The position numbers and the translations under genes are program-made. DNA of 64,000 nt from Rhodoplanes sp. GTDB lineage: Bacteria; Pseudomonadota; Alphaproteobacteria; Rhizobiales; Xanthobacteraceae. Each line of letters opens with the position of its first letter. The stretch's first letter is position 1. The notes below the pieces were generated by a model. That model saw only the letters and a program-made list of their open reading frames with translations. It ran no database searches and was not told where the DNA came from. Below, one piece after another: positions 36,419 through 45,209 of the stretch. Where the stretch lies: contig NZ_JACAAX010000003.1 of assembly GCF_013377085.1 (NCBI RefSeq), positions 210,384 through 274,383 of the forward strand. Reading direction: 5' to 3'.

Positions 36419-37921
36419 ATGGAACTCCTGTCCAACCTGGCGCTCGGCTTCTCGGTGGCGCTCACCCCGTGGAACATGCTGTTCGCCTTCATCGGCGCCA
36501 TGGTCGGCACGCTGATCGGCGTGCTGCCCGGCATCGGGCCGATCGCCACCATCGCGATGCTGCTGCCGCTGACCTTCCATCTCGAGCCGACCGCCGGGCT
36601 GATCATGCTGGCCGGCATCTTCTATGGCGCCCAGTACGGCGGCTCGACCAGCGCCATCCTGATCAACCTGCCGGGCGAGACCTCGTCCGTGGTGACGACG
36701 ATCGACGGGCACCAGATGGCGCTGCAGGGCCGTGCCGGCGCGGCGCTCGCCGCCGCCGCGCTCGCCTCGTTCTTCGCCGGCTGCGTCTCGACCGCCCTGA
36801 TCGCCACCTTCGCGCCGCCGCTCGCGCGGCTCGGCCAGTCCTTCGGCTCGCCCGAGTATTTCTCGCTGATGGTCTTGGGGCTGATCGCCGCCGTGGTCTT
36901 GGCGCACGGCTCCGTGATCAAGGCCGTGGCCATGATCGTGCTCGGCCTGCTGCTCGGGCTGGTCGGCACCGACGGCAACACCGGCGGCCAGCGCTTCACC
37001 TTTGGGCTCAACGATCTCGCCGACGGGCTCGACGTCGCGACGCTCGCCATCGGCCTGTTCGGCATCAGCGAGATCATGGCCAACCTGGCGCAGCGCGAGT
37101 CCTCCCGCGACGTCGTTGCCAAAAAAATCACCCGGCTGTGGCCGACGGCCGACGACTTCCGGCGCGGCTGGCCGGCGGTGCTGCGCGGCACCGGGCTCGG
37201 CGCCGTGCTCGGCGTGCTGCCCGGCGGCGGCGCGACGCTGTCGTCGTTTGCCGCCTATGCGCTGGAGAAGCGCGTCTCCAACCGCCCGGAGATGTTCGGC
37301 CGCGGCGCCATCGAGGGCGTGGCGGCGCCCGAGGCCGCCAACAATGCCGGCGCGCAGAGCTCCTTCATTCCGATGCTCACGCTGGGCATCCCGGGCAATC
37401 CGGTGATGGCCCTGATGATCGGCGCGCTGATGATCCACGGCATCCAGCCGGGCCCGCAGATCATGACGGAGCGGCCGCAGATGTTCTGGGGCATGGTCGC
37501 CAGCATGTGGGTCGGCAACCTGATGCTGGTGATCATCAACCTGCCGCTGATCGGCTTCTGGGTGCAGCTCCTCAAAGTTCCGTACCGGTTCCTCTATCTG
37601 GCCATCCTGTTGTTCTGCGGCATCGGCGTCTACACGGTGAGCAACAGCCCCGCCGCCGTGGTGATCGCGGCGGTGTTCGGGCTCTTGGGCTTCGTCTTCC
37701 AGCGGCTCAATTGCGAGCCGGCGCCCCTGATCCTCGGCTTCGTGCTGGGGCCGCTGATGGAGGAGAACCTGCGCCGGGCCTTGCGGGTCTCCGGCGGCGA
37801 CCCGATGATCTTCCTCAACCGGCCGATTTCGCTCGGCCTCCTGATCACCGCCGCAATTCTGCTGTTGATTGTCGCCCTCCCGGCGATCCGCTCCACCCGC
37901 GAGCAGGCGTTCCAGGAATAG
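36419..37921 (+). CDS. Tripartite tricarboxylate transporter large membrane subunit (TctA)
   Basis: 500-residue inner-membrane protein with about eleven to twelve helices. The TctA signature GVLPGIGPIATIAMLLPLTF lies near residue 40, YGAQYGGSTSAILINLPGE near 75 and a second gly-rich repeat GVLPGGGATLSSFAAYA near 265, reflecting the internal duplication of the family. ATG at 36419 follows tctB by two bases. The substrate is not determinable; another full TTT system is at 47454-50536. Confidence 0.95.
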   Translation: MELLSNLALGFSVALTPWNMLFAFIGAMVGTLIGVLPGIGPIATIAMLLPLTFHLEPTAGLIMLAGIFYGAQYGGSTSAILINLPGETSSVVTTIDGHQMALQGRAGAALAAAALASFFAGCVSTALIATFAPPLARLGQSFGSPEYFSLMVLGLIAAVVLAHGSVIKAVAMIVLGLLLGLVGTDGNTGGQRFTFGLNDLADGLDVATLAIGLFGISEIMANLAQRESSRDVVAKKITRLWPTADDFRRGWPAVLRGTGLGAVLGVLPGGGATLSSFAAYALEKRVSNRPEMFGRGAIEGVAAPEAANNAGAQSSFIPMLTLGIPGNPVMALMIGALMIHGIQPGPQIMTERPQMFWGMVASMWVGNLMLVIINLPLIGFWVQLLKVPYRFLYLAILLFCGIGVYTVSNSPAAVVIAAVFGLLGFVFQRLNCEPAPLILGFVLGPLMEENLRRALRVSGGDPMIFLNRPISLGLLITAAILLLIVALPAIRSTREQAFQE

Positions 37922-37965
37922 CGCGTTCGAACGCGGCGTGCGCGCCGCCCGCAGGAGAGTGTTCG

Positions 37966-38799
37966 ATGGCAATTCATTTCAACGAGAGCGAGGTCGCGCC
38001 GGTGCCGGTCGGCGAGGGCGTCACCCGGCAGCGGCTGCTCGACGAGACCCGGGTGCCCGACATCCTGTTCGCGCTCGACCGGCTGGTGCTGGCGGCTGGC
38101 GGCGCCGTCGCCTTGTCGGTGCCGAGTGACTCGCTGTCCTGGTTCCAGATGATCGACGGCTCCGCCATGCTGCGCACGGCGGACGATGAGGTCGCGGTGG
38201 CGCCGACCCATATCGGGCTGTTGCCGCCCGGCTTTTCGGGCACGCTCGAGAGCGAGGCCGGCGCGACGCTGCTGTGGGCCTCGGTGCCCGACGCCGGCCG
38301 TCTCGACGCCGCCGTCATCGCCCACCCGCCGCCGTTCCGCCTGGTCGACTGGCGCGAGGAACCGCTGCTGAAATCCGAGCACGACGCGCGCAAGCGCGTC
38401 TACATCGTCACCCCGAAGATGTTCGGCGTGCGCGCCATAAGGGGCGAGATGATCATCTATCCGCCCGGCACCGAATGCCCGGTGCATCATCACGAGGGCG
38501 GCGCCCATTTCATGTATTTCCTCGCCGGGCAGGGCACCTGCTATGCCGGCGACGACCAGGAAATGCGCGTGAAGACCGGCGACCTCGTCTACTATCCGGA
38601 CCGCGAGCCGCACTGGGTGAAGGGCGGCGACGAGGGCGACATGATCTTCTCGGAGTTTTTCGTGCCGAGCGCGGTCGCCACCGTCTGGGCCGATCCGTCG
38701 AAGATCTGCACCTGGATCCCGATGGGCGTGAACCACCGCGGCGGCACGCCGTCGCGCGTGATCGAGAAGCACGCCCACGGCCCGATGGCCGAGGTGTGA
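37966..38799 (+). CDS. Bicupin-type cupin domain protein
   Basis: 277-residue protein with two cupin-like halves. The C-terminal half has a clear metal-binding motif (CPVHHHEGGAHFMYFLAGQG) and second motif (DREPHWVKGG). The N-terminal half is degenerate in metal ligands (LSWFQMIDGSAMLRT), as often seen in gentisate-dioxygenase-like and other bicupins. AGGAGAG precedes the ATG. It follows tctA by 44 bases in the same direction, so it probably processes the compound imported by the TTT system. A family A repeat starts seven bases after the stop. Confidence 0.83.
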   Translation: MAIHFNESEVAPVPVGEGVTRQRLLDETRVPDILFALDRLVLAAGGAVALSVPSDSLSWFQMIDGSAMLRTADDEVAVAPTHIGLLPPGFSGTLESEAGATLLWASVPDAGRLDAAVIAHPPPFRLVDWREEPLLKSEHDARKRVYIVTPKMFGVRAIRGEMIIYPPGTECPVHHHEGGAHFMYFLAGQGTCYAGDDQEMRVKTGDLVYYPDREPHWVKGGDEGDMIFSEFFVPSAVATVWADPSKICTWIPMGVNHRGGTPSRVIEKHAHGPMAEV

Positions 38800-38805
38800 C
38801 GTTTG

Positions 38806-38908
38806 GTCATTCCGGGGCGCCGCGCAGCGGCGAGCCCGGAATCCATACTCACGGACAGGGGTTATGGATTCCGGGCTCGCGGGCCTTCGGCCCGTGCCCC
38901 GGAATGAC
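38806..38908. repeat. Family A palindromic repeat
   Basis: Starts GTCATTCCGGGGCGCCG and ends CCCCGGAATGAC, directly after the bicupin stop codon. Confidence 0.85.
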
Positions 38909-39017
38909 CGTGTTGGAAACCGACCCTGATTGCACGTTGATTTTGTCAGTCCCGCAAGGGCTTGGCGTTCCGGCGCGGCTGTGGTCAAGTGCGCTCCCCG
39001 CCACCCCGGACTGCACA

Positions 39018-40823
39018 ATGGCCATCGTCAATCCCAATCCCTTCACCACCCGTCCCGAGATCGAAGGCAGCTTCGGCGTCGTCACCTCGACCCACTGGAT
39101 CGCCACCGCGGTCGGCATGGGCATGCTGGAGAAGGGCGGCAACGCCTTCGACGCGGCGGTCGCGGCCGCCTTCACGCTGCAGGTGGTGGAGCCGCACCTC
39201 AACGGTCCCGGCGGTGACGTGCCGATCGTGCTCTACGACGTGCGCAAGGGCCGCCCCGAGGTGATCTGCGGCCAGGGCCCGGCGCCGGCCGGCGCCACCA
39301 TCGCCTATTACCGCGGCCTCGGGCTCGACATGGTGCCGGGCACCGGACTGCTGGCCGCCTGCGTGCCCGGCACGTTCGAGACCTGGATGACGCTGCTGCT
39401 CGAATACGGCACGATGCGCCCGGCCGACGTGCTGGCGCCGGCGATCTTCTATGCCCGCGAGGGCCATCCGCTGGTCGAGCGCGCCAACGCCACCATCCGC
39501 TCGGTCGAGACGCTGTTCCGTCAGCACTGGCCGACCTCGGCCGCCGTCTACCTTCCGGGCGGCAGCGTGCCGGAGATCGGCAGCCGCTTCGTCAATCCGG
39601 TGCTGGCCGACACCTACACGCGGATCCTGCGCGAGGCTTCGAACGGCGGCGGCGGCCGGGAGCAGGAGATCGCCCGCGCCCGCAAGGCGTGGTCGGAGGG
39701 CTTCGTCGCCGACGCGGTCGACCGCTTCTGCCGCACCCAGAAGGTGATGGACACCTCGGGCGAGCCGCATCGCGGCGTCCTGTCCGGCCACGACATGGCG
39801 ATCTGGAAGCCCCGCATCGAGGCGCCGCTCACCTACGACTACGGCCGATACACGGTGTGCAAGGCTGGGCCCTGGTCGCAGGGGCCGGTGCTCCTCCAGC
39901 AACTCGCGCTCTTGAAGGGCTTCCATCTCGACGGGCTCGACGTCGCCGGTCCCGAGTTCATCCACACCGTGGTCGAGTGCGCCAAGCTCGCCTTCGCGGA
40001 TCGCGAGACCTTCTACGGCGACCCCGACTTCGTGAAGGTGCCGATGGATGTGCTGCTGTCGGACGCCTACAACGATGCCCGACGCAAGCTCGTCCAGCAC
40101 GCCGCGTCGCTGGAGTTCCGTCCCGGCTCGGTCGAGGGGTTCGGTGGGACCGTGAAGTTGCGCCGGGCCGAGGAGGCGGGCGCCACGGCCGGAGCCGGCG
40201 AGCCGACCGTCGGCCGCATCGGAACCAAGCCGGGCGAGGTGCGCGGCGACACGGTGCATTTCGACATCATCGACCGCGCCGGCAACATGATCTCGGCGAC
40301 GCCGTCGGGCGGCTGGCTGCAATCGTCGCCGGTCATTCCGGATCTCGGCTTCTGCCTCGGCACAAGGGCCCAGATGTTCTGGCTGGAGGAGGGGCACCCG
40401 GCGGCGCTCGCGCCCGGCAAGCGGCCGCGCACCACGCTGTCGCCGACGCTGGCGCTGCGCGACGGCGAGCCCTACCTCGCCTGGGGCACGCCGGGCGGCG
40501 ATCAGCAGGACCAGTGGACGACGCAGTTGTTCCTTCGGCATGTGCATGCCGGCATGAACCTGCAGGAGGCGATCGACGCGCCGGCCTGGCACAGCGAGCA
40601 TTTTCCGATCTCGTTCTGGCCCCGCACGGCACGCCCCGGCGTGCTGGTCGTCGAGGAGCGCGTCTCGCCGGAGGCGCGGCGCGAGCTTTCGGCACGCGGC
40701 CACATTGTCGAGGTCGGGCCGGCCTGGTCGGAGGGGCGCCTCACGGCGGCCTCGCGCGACGGCTGGCGCCGCCGCGCCGCCGCCAATCCGCGCGGCATGC
40801 AGGGCTATGCGGCCGGGCGGTAA
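39018..40823 (+). CDS. Gamma-glutamyltransferase-family Ntn hydrolase (no signal peptide)
   Basis: 601-residue member of the gamma-glutamyltransferase family, which normally self-cleaves so that a Thr becomes the N-terminal nucleophile. Thr412 lies in DTVHFDIID, equivalent to the TTHxSVVD nucleophile position, and GTPGGDQQDQW matches the oxyanion-loop glycines. The N-terminal half begins with EKGGNAFDAAVAAAFTLQVVEPH, also typical. No signal peptide is seen, so it is probably cytoplasmic rather than a periplasmic glutathione enzyme. Its position downstream of a TTT transporter suggests amide cleavage in a catabolic route. Confidence 0.9.
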   Translation: MAIVNPNPFTTRPEIEGSFGVVTSTHWIATAVGMGMLEKGGNAFDAAVAAAFTLQVVEPHLNGPGGDVPIVLYDVRKGRPEVICGQGPAPAGATIAYYRGLGLDMVPGTGLLAACVPGTFETWMTLLLEYGTMRPADVLAPAIFYAREGHPLVERANATIRSVETLFRQHWPTSAAVYLPGGSVPEIGSRFVNPVLADTYTRILREASNGGGGREQEIARARKAWSEGFVADAVDRFCRTQKVMDTSGEPHRGVLSGHDMAIWKPRIEAPLTYDYGRYTVCKAGPWSQGPVLLQQLALLKGFHLDGLDVAGPEFIHTVVECAKLAFADRETFYGDPDFVKVPMDVLLSDAYNDARRKLVQHAASLEFRPGSVEGFGGTVKLRRAEEAGATAGAGEPTVGRIGTKPGEVRGDTVHFDIIDRAGNMISATPSGGWLQSSPVIPDLGFCLGTRAQMFWLEEGHPAALAPGKRPRTTLSPTLALRDGEPYLAWGTPGGDQQDQWTTQLFLRHVHAGMNLQEAIDAPAWHSEHFPISFWPRTARPGVLVVEERVSPEARRELSARGHIVEVGPAWSEGRLTAASRDGWRRRAAANPRGMQGYAAGR

Positions 40824-40860
40824 GAACGGAGCATATCCCCGTGGTCGCCGATGTTTTCGT

Positions 40861-41007
40861 CACCTCCCCCTGGAGGGGGGAGGTCGACGCGCGGCGCGAA
40901 GCGGCGTGCGTCGGGTGGGGGTGACAGCGGTGCCGGTGCGTGGGGCTTCACCCCACCCCGGTGCCCGCCTTCGGCGCGCCCCGACCCTCCCCCTCCAGGG
41001 GAGGGTG
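40861..41007. repeat. Family C-like palindromic repeat
   Basis: Starts CACCTCCCCCTGGAGGGGGGAGG and ends CCCTCCCCCTCCAGGGGAGGGTG. Long complementary outer arms and inner GTGCCGG-type arms allow one long hairpin. It lies 38 bases after the gamma-glutamyltransferase stop. It is more diverged than copies at 25235, 33869 and 61373. Confidence 0.75.
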
Positions 41008-41047
41008 AATACGAGTGCAAGGCCCTTCGAGCCAGTAGAGGACCACC

Positions 41048-41770
41048 ATGACCAACGTGATCCGATCGTCGCGCGCCGGTGCCGTCGTCACCCTGGTGAT
41101 CGACCGGCCCGAGGAGAACAATCTCCTCACCATCGCGCAGGTGCGCGAGCTGACCGCGGCTATCAATGCGGCGGCGGCGAGCGACGCCAAGGCGATCGTG
41201 CTGCGGGCGAACGGCGCCGACTTCTGCCGCGGCCGCGATCCGCGCGACGGCTCGGGGCTCACCAACGCGCTGACGCTGCGCACCACCACGCTGGAGCCGA
41301 TCCTGGCCGCCTATGCGGCCATCGAGGCGGCGCCGCAGCCCGTGATCGCGCTGGTGCACGGCGCCGCGCACGGGTTCGGCTCCGCTGTCACGTCGGCCTG
41401 CGACATCGCCATCGCGGCCGATACGGCGCGCTTCAAGCTGCCCGAGATGGAGCATAATTTGCCGCCGACGCTCGCCATGTCGGCGTTGGTCCCCAAGGTC
41501 TCGCGAAAGGCGCTCGGCTGGATGGTCTTTGCCCTGGAGGAACTCTCCGCCGCGCAGGCCTTGCAGATCGGCCTCGTCAGTACCGTGGTGCCCGAAGCCC
41601 AGCTCGCCGCGGCATTGGAAAAGCTGCTCGCCACCGTGACGTCGCGAGCGGCGCCGTCGCTCGTCGCCGTGAAGGATTTTTTGCGGGTCGCCTATCACAT
41701 GGAGCCGCGCGGGCTCGCCGACTATTCGGCCAATGCGCTGGCGACCGTGCTGTCCTCGCGGGAGCGCTGA
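41048..41770 (+). CDS. Enoyl-CoA hydratase/isomerase family protein
   Basis: 240-residue crotonase-fold protein. The oxyanion-hole regions are VLRANGADFCRGRDP (about 57-71) and ALVHGAAHGFGSAVTSACDIAIAAD (about 98-122). The first catalytic-Glu position of true hydratases, normally in GGG-E, is not obvious here because the loop reads GFGSAV. The second (LPEMEHNLPP) is kept, which suggests an isomerase, hydrolase or other crotonase rather than a hydratase. It ends three bases before the next gene's GTG start, so the two are coupled. Confidence 0.9.
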   Translation: MTNVIRSSRAGAVVTLVIDRPEENNLLTIAQVRELTAAINAAAASDAKAIVLRANGADFCRGRDPRDGSGLTNALTLRTTTLEPILAAYAAIEAAPQPVIALVHGAAHGFGSAVTSACDIAIAADTARFKLPEMEHNLPPTLAMSALVPKVSRKALGWMVFALEELSAAQALQIGLVSTVVPEAQLAAALEKLLATVTSRAAPSLVAVKDFLRVAYHMEPRGLADYSANALATVLSSRER

Positions 41771-41773
41771 CGC

Positions 41774-42292
41774 GTGGCCGCCCCGGACGTGGGGGCCGGC
41801 TCGCCGTTCTGGCGCTTCTCGCTGGCCACCTACCGCAAGTCGGGCGTGGCGGAGGCGTGCCTCGCCCTGCAGGACGGTCTTGGCGTCGACGTCAACGTGC
41901 TGCTGTTCGTCCTGTGGCTCGGGGCGCAGGGACGTCGTCTCGACGACGTCGAGATGCAGTTTGTCCTGGATGAGGCGGCCGGCTGGGCGGGCGAGGTGGT
42001 CGTGCCGCTTCGAACCGTGCGGCGACGCCTGAAGGACGATGCGCCGCTGGTCGCGACCGAGGCGGCGCAGGCGTTCCGCACCCAGGTGAAGCGGCTGGAG
42101 CTGGAGGCCGAGCGCCTCGAGCAGGAGGCGCTCTTCGGTCTCGCCGGGCGGATTGCCGGCGGCGAGCGCACATCGCCCGAGGTGGCGATCCGCGCCAATG
42201 TCGACGCGCTGGCGCGGGCGATGGACCGCAGCTTTCCCGAGCCCGAGGTCATTCGGCTCGTCGCGGCGGCCCGGCCCCCGAGCGCATCATGA
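41774..42292 (+). CDS. TIGR02444 family protein
   Basis: 172-residue soluble protein of the uncharacterised TIGR02444 family (DUF2390). The family N-terminus FWRFSLATYRKSGVAEACLALQD and NVLLFVLWLGAQG are clear. The rest is helical and acidic/basic with no catalytic signature. The start is GTG, four bases after the enoyl-CoA hydratase stop. It is convergent with rquA-1. Function is unknown. Confidence 0.88.
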   Translation: MAAPDVGAGSPFWRFSLATYRKSGVAEACLALQDGLGVDVNVLLFVLWLGAQGRRLDDVEMQFVLDEAAGWAGEVVVPLRTVRRRLKDDAPLVATEAAQAFRTQVKRLELEAERLEQEALFGLAGRIAGGERTSPEVAIRANVDALARAMDRSFPEPEVIRLVAAARPPSAS

Positions 42293-42341
42293 GCGAAGCG
42301 GCGTCAGCGCACTGGCGAAGCCGTCTTCGACGCGACGCGGG

Positions 42342-43094
42342 TCAGCGCGTCACCACGATCTTCTGGTACAGCCCGCCGAAATAGGACTGCCGCGGCCACT
42401 GCTTCTTCGACCAGGGGGCCGGCATCCAAGTCTGCAGCGCGTTGTTCCACAGGTCGAGTGCGAACGGCTCCAGCACGGCCAGCACCGGCTTGAACCAGTA
42501 GCGCCAGGGGTGCCACCAGTCCGGCTTGGCGTAGTCGACGATCACCACCTTGCCGCCCGGCTTCACCACCCGGAAGATCTCGGCCAGCGTGCGCTCGCGG
42601 TGCTCCACCGGCTGCTCGTGGAAGAGCAGATAGACGATGGCGCGGTCGTAGCTCGCGTCCGGCAGGTTGAGGTCGGCCGAATCCATGTTCAGGAGCCGCA
42701 CCGGCGAGTCGGACTTGAGCTTGCGCCGCACGTTGCGGAGCTGGGCCGGCACGATGTCGATCACGTCGAGCCGCCCGCCGCCCGCCGACACCCGCTCGCA
42801 TAGATGCGGGGTGAGGTCACCATAAGCGCAGGCGACCTGCAGGGTCTGTCCCGGCAGCTCGTCACCCATCTCGGCCAGCGCGGCATTGCGCAGCTTGGCG
42901 TAGTTGCCCCACAGGATGAAGTTGATGATCGGCTGATGGTCGAAGAACCGGATCGCGTTCGGATGAATATAGGCCCACCAGTAATGCTTCTCGAGATACT
43001 GAGGAATGGAGACGATTGGAGCTTTCGCGCTGTCTACCGGCGAGCCGGCCTCGGTTCGCACCGAGGTCGACGTTCGTACTGCAACAGTCTGCAT
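42342..43094 (-). CDS. rquA: RquA-like rhodoquinone biosynthesis enzyme, paralogue 1
   Basis: 250-residue protein with the hallmarks of RquA, which converts ubiquinone to rhodoquinone using SAM as amino donor. Key segments are HYWWAYIHPNA and NFILWGNY near the N-terminus, the altered nucleotide motif VACAYGDLTPHL replacing the GxGxG of ordinary SAM methyltransferases, DVIDIVPAQL, LLFHEQP, and EPFALDLW with YFGGLYQ near the end. ATG at 43094 is chosen because it aligns with the second copy; ATG at 43157 and GTG at 43238 are in-frame alternatives. It is 147 bases from paralogue 2 on the same strand. Confidence 0.85.
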   Translation of the reverse strand: MQTVAVRTSTSVRTEAGSPVDSAKAPIVSIPQYLEKHYWWAYIHPNAIRFFDHQPIINFILWGNYAKLRNAALAEMGDELPGQTLQVACAYGDLTPHLCERVSAGGGRLDVIDIVPAQLRNVRRKLKSDSPVRLLNMDSADLNLPDASYDRAIVYLLFHEQPVEHRERTLAEIFRVVKPGGKVVIVDYAKPDWWHPWRYWFKPVLAVLEPFALDLWNNALQTWMPAPWSKKQWPRQSYFGGLYQKIVVTR

Positions 43095-43241
43095 CTGTAA
43101 TGGCCTCGAAGCGGGTGGGGGATCCCGCAAGAGTTCATGCCCCCCGAGATCGACCATCGCATTCACCCTCGTACAACACCTTGAGAAAAAGCAAGACTCG
43201 CCGTTTGACACATCCGCTATGCGGACCCGTCGAGACACCGC

Positions 43242-43991
43242 TCAGCGGCTGATTACGATCGCTTGATAAAGTCCGCCAAAATACGACCGACGCTCGATTT
43301 TCCGTTGGTCCCACGGTTCTGGAATCCATCTGGTGATATCGTCCCGCCACAAGTCGAGCGCGAAAGGCTCCAGCGCGGCGAGCACCGGTGCGAATGCGTA
43401 TCGCAGCGGGTTCCACCAGCGCGGGCGGGCGTAATCGATGATGACGATGCGACCGCCCGGCTTCACCACCCGCAGCGTCTCGGCGAGGGTGCGGCGGCGA
43501 TAGGCCTCGGGCTGCTCGTGCAGCAGGAAGAACAGGAGCGCGCGGTCGTAGGCCGCGTCGGGCAGCGGCAGCGCGGCCGAATCGGTCTCGACCAGGCGGG
43601 CCGGTGCGTCGGGCGGCAGCTTGCGGCGGAGATTGTCGAGCTGGACCGGCAGCACGTCGGCGACGTCGAGGGAGCCGCCGCCGGCGGCGACCCGCCGGCA
43701 CAGCCGCCCGGTGAGATCGCCATAGACGCAGGCGACCTGCAGGGTGCGGCCGGGCAGTTGCTCGCCGAGCGCGCCCAGGGCGGCGTCGCGCAGGCGCGCG
43801 TAATTTCCCCATAGTATGAGATTCGCGAGCCACTGGCGCTCGAACACCCGCACCGCGTTGGGGTGCACATAGGCCCACCAGTAGTGAACATCGAGATAGG
43901 GCGGGATCGGCTGGGCGGACTGCGGCCCGAGATGCGGCAGACCGGCATGATTGGTGCACGGGCCTGCCGGCGTCGCGACCGCTGAATCCAT
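43242..43991 (-). CDS. rquA: RquA-like rhodoquinone biosynthesis enzyme, paralogue 2
   Basis: 249-residue second RquA homologue. It matches paralogue 1 over its whole length with conserved HYWWAYVHPNA, LILWGNY, VACVYGDLTGRL, DVADVLPVQL, FFLLHEQP, EPFALDLW and YFGGLYQ, but differs at many other positions, so it is an old duplicate, not a recent copy. ATG at 43991 has GGGGGAGCAGGA upstream. It would be transcribed first, with paralogue 1 following after a 147-base gap, so each may have its own promoter. No FNR-type TTGAT-N4-ATCAA box was seen upstream. Confidence 0.85.
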   Translation of the reverse strand: MDSAVATPAGPCTNHAGLPHLGPQSAQPIPPYLDVHYWWAYVHPNAVRVFERQWLANLILWGNYARLRDAALGALGEQLPGRTLQVACVYGDLTGRLCRRVAAGGGSLDVADVLPVQLDNLRRKLPPDAPARLVETDSAALPLPDAAYDRALLFFLLHEQPEAYRRRTLAETLRVVKPGGRIVIIDYARPRWWNPLRYAFAPVLAALEPFALDLWRDDITRWIPEPWDQRKIERRSYFGGLYQAIVISR

Positions 43992-44313
43992 GTCCTGCTC
44001 CCCCCATTCCCCGAACGAATAACTCCGAACCATACCGCATAGCACACAGGCGCGGGCCGCAACATCCATGGCTTTACAGACCTGCTGTCATGCGGGTCTT
44101 ACGCGTCGGCGCTTATTTCGGATCACCTGTCGCACTATAGAGGCGGCGGGGCCTCGCGCGAATCGCGGCCCTGCCGCATCGGCCGAATTCCGATTGCGAC
44201 GCACGGATCCGGGGCCGATACTCGGTCGCCTCGGTGCTCGGTGCGGCCGCCTATGCGCGCCGCGGGCGCGGCGAGCGGCGGCACCGGCCCGGGTCGGATC
44301 AGGAGAAGCCGCG

Positions 44314-45045
44314 ATGAAAGCCCGAGACGTGATGAACAGCCGGGTGGTGTCGATCGCCCCCGAGGCGACGATTCTGGACGCCATTCAGCTCATGCTGGAG
44401 AACCGGATCAGCGGGCTTCCGGTCGTCGACCATACGGGGGCGCTGGTGGGGATCGTCACCGAGGGGGACTTCCTGCGCCGCCCCGAGACCGGCACGCTGC
44501 GCAAGCGGTCGCGCTGGCTCGAGATCCTGATCGGACCCAACAGCCTCGCCACCGACTATGTGCGTTCGCATGGGCGCCGGGTCGAGGAGGTGATGACCCG
44601 CACGCCCGTCACCATCGGCGAGGAGGCGACGCTCGACGAGGTGGTCGCCATCATGGAGCGTAAGCGGGTGAAGCGCGTGCCGGTGGTGCGCGGTCGCGAG
44701 GTGGTCGGCATCGTCAGCCGCGCCAACCTGCTGCACGCGCTGGCGAGCGTCAGCCGCGACCTGCCTGCGGCCTCCGGCGGCGACGCCGAGATCCGCACGC
44801 GCGTTCTCGACGAGCTGGGGCGGCAGCCCTGGGCGCCGGTCGCGCTGGTCGACGTGGTCGTCAAGGACGGTATCGTCGAGCTGTGGGGCAGCATCACCGA
44901 GGCGAAGCAGGGTGAGGCCCTGAAGGTCTGCTGCGAGAACGTGCCGGGCGTGAAGGGCGTGGTCAGCCATCTCTCCTGGATCGAGCCGATGTCCGGCCTG
45001 GTGATCAGCGAGGCCGATCCGCCGGAGACGGGCGGATCGCGCTGA
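44314..45045 (+). CDS. CBS-domain protein with C-terminal BON domain
   Basis: 243-residue cytoplasmic protein. Two CBS motifs (about 1-55 and 90-148) make a Bateman module of the kind that binds adenine nucleotides, with ISGLPVVDHTGALVGIVTEGD and KRVPVVRGREVVGIVSRANLL. The C-terminal BON-like segment (about 160-230) includes GIVELWGSITEAKQGEALKVCCENVPGVKGV. AGGAG precedes the ATG at 44314. It is divergent from the rquA pair. Probably a regulator or energy sensor; the target is unknown. Confidence 0.9.
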   Translation: MKARDVMNSRVVSIAPEATILDAIQLMLENRISGLPVVDHTGALVGIVTEGDFLRRPETGTLRKRSRWLEILIGPNSLATDYVRSHGRRVEEVMTRTPVTIGEEATLDEVVAIMERKRVKRVPVVRGREVVGIVSRANLLHALASVSRDLPAASGGDAEIRTRVLDELGRQPWAPVALVDVVVKDGIVELWGSITEAKQGEALKVCCENVPGVKGVVSHLSWIEPMSGLVISEADPPETGGSR

Positions 45046-45209
45046 CATAGGTCGACGCGCCCCGAGGCGCAGACGGCGCGGCGGACGAACCGGTACGGCA
45101 AAAATGCAAGAAATCCCTGCGGGCAGCGCGGGGCCACTCGTCATACAAGGATCTGGTCCGTGCCTTCGGCAGCGGCTATGACAGCCGGTCCGCTGGAGGA
45201 AACAGAACA

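Noticed and set aside
43992..44313. FNR/FixK-type box upstream of the rquA pair
   Set aside because: No TTGAT-N4-ATCAA or close variant was seen by eye in this gap or in 43095-43241; a matrix scan would be decisive.
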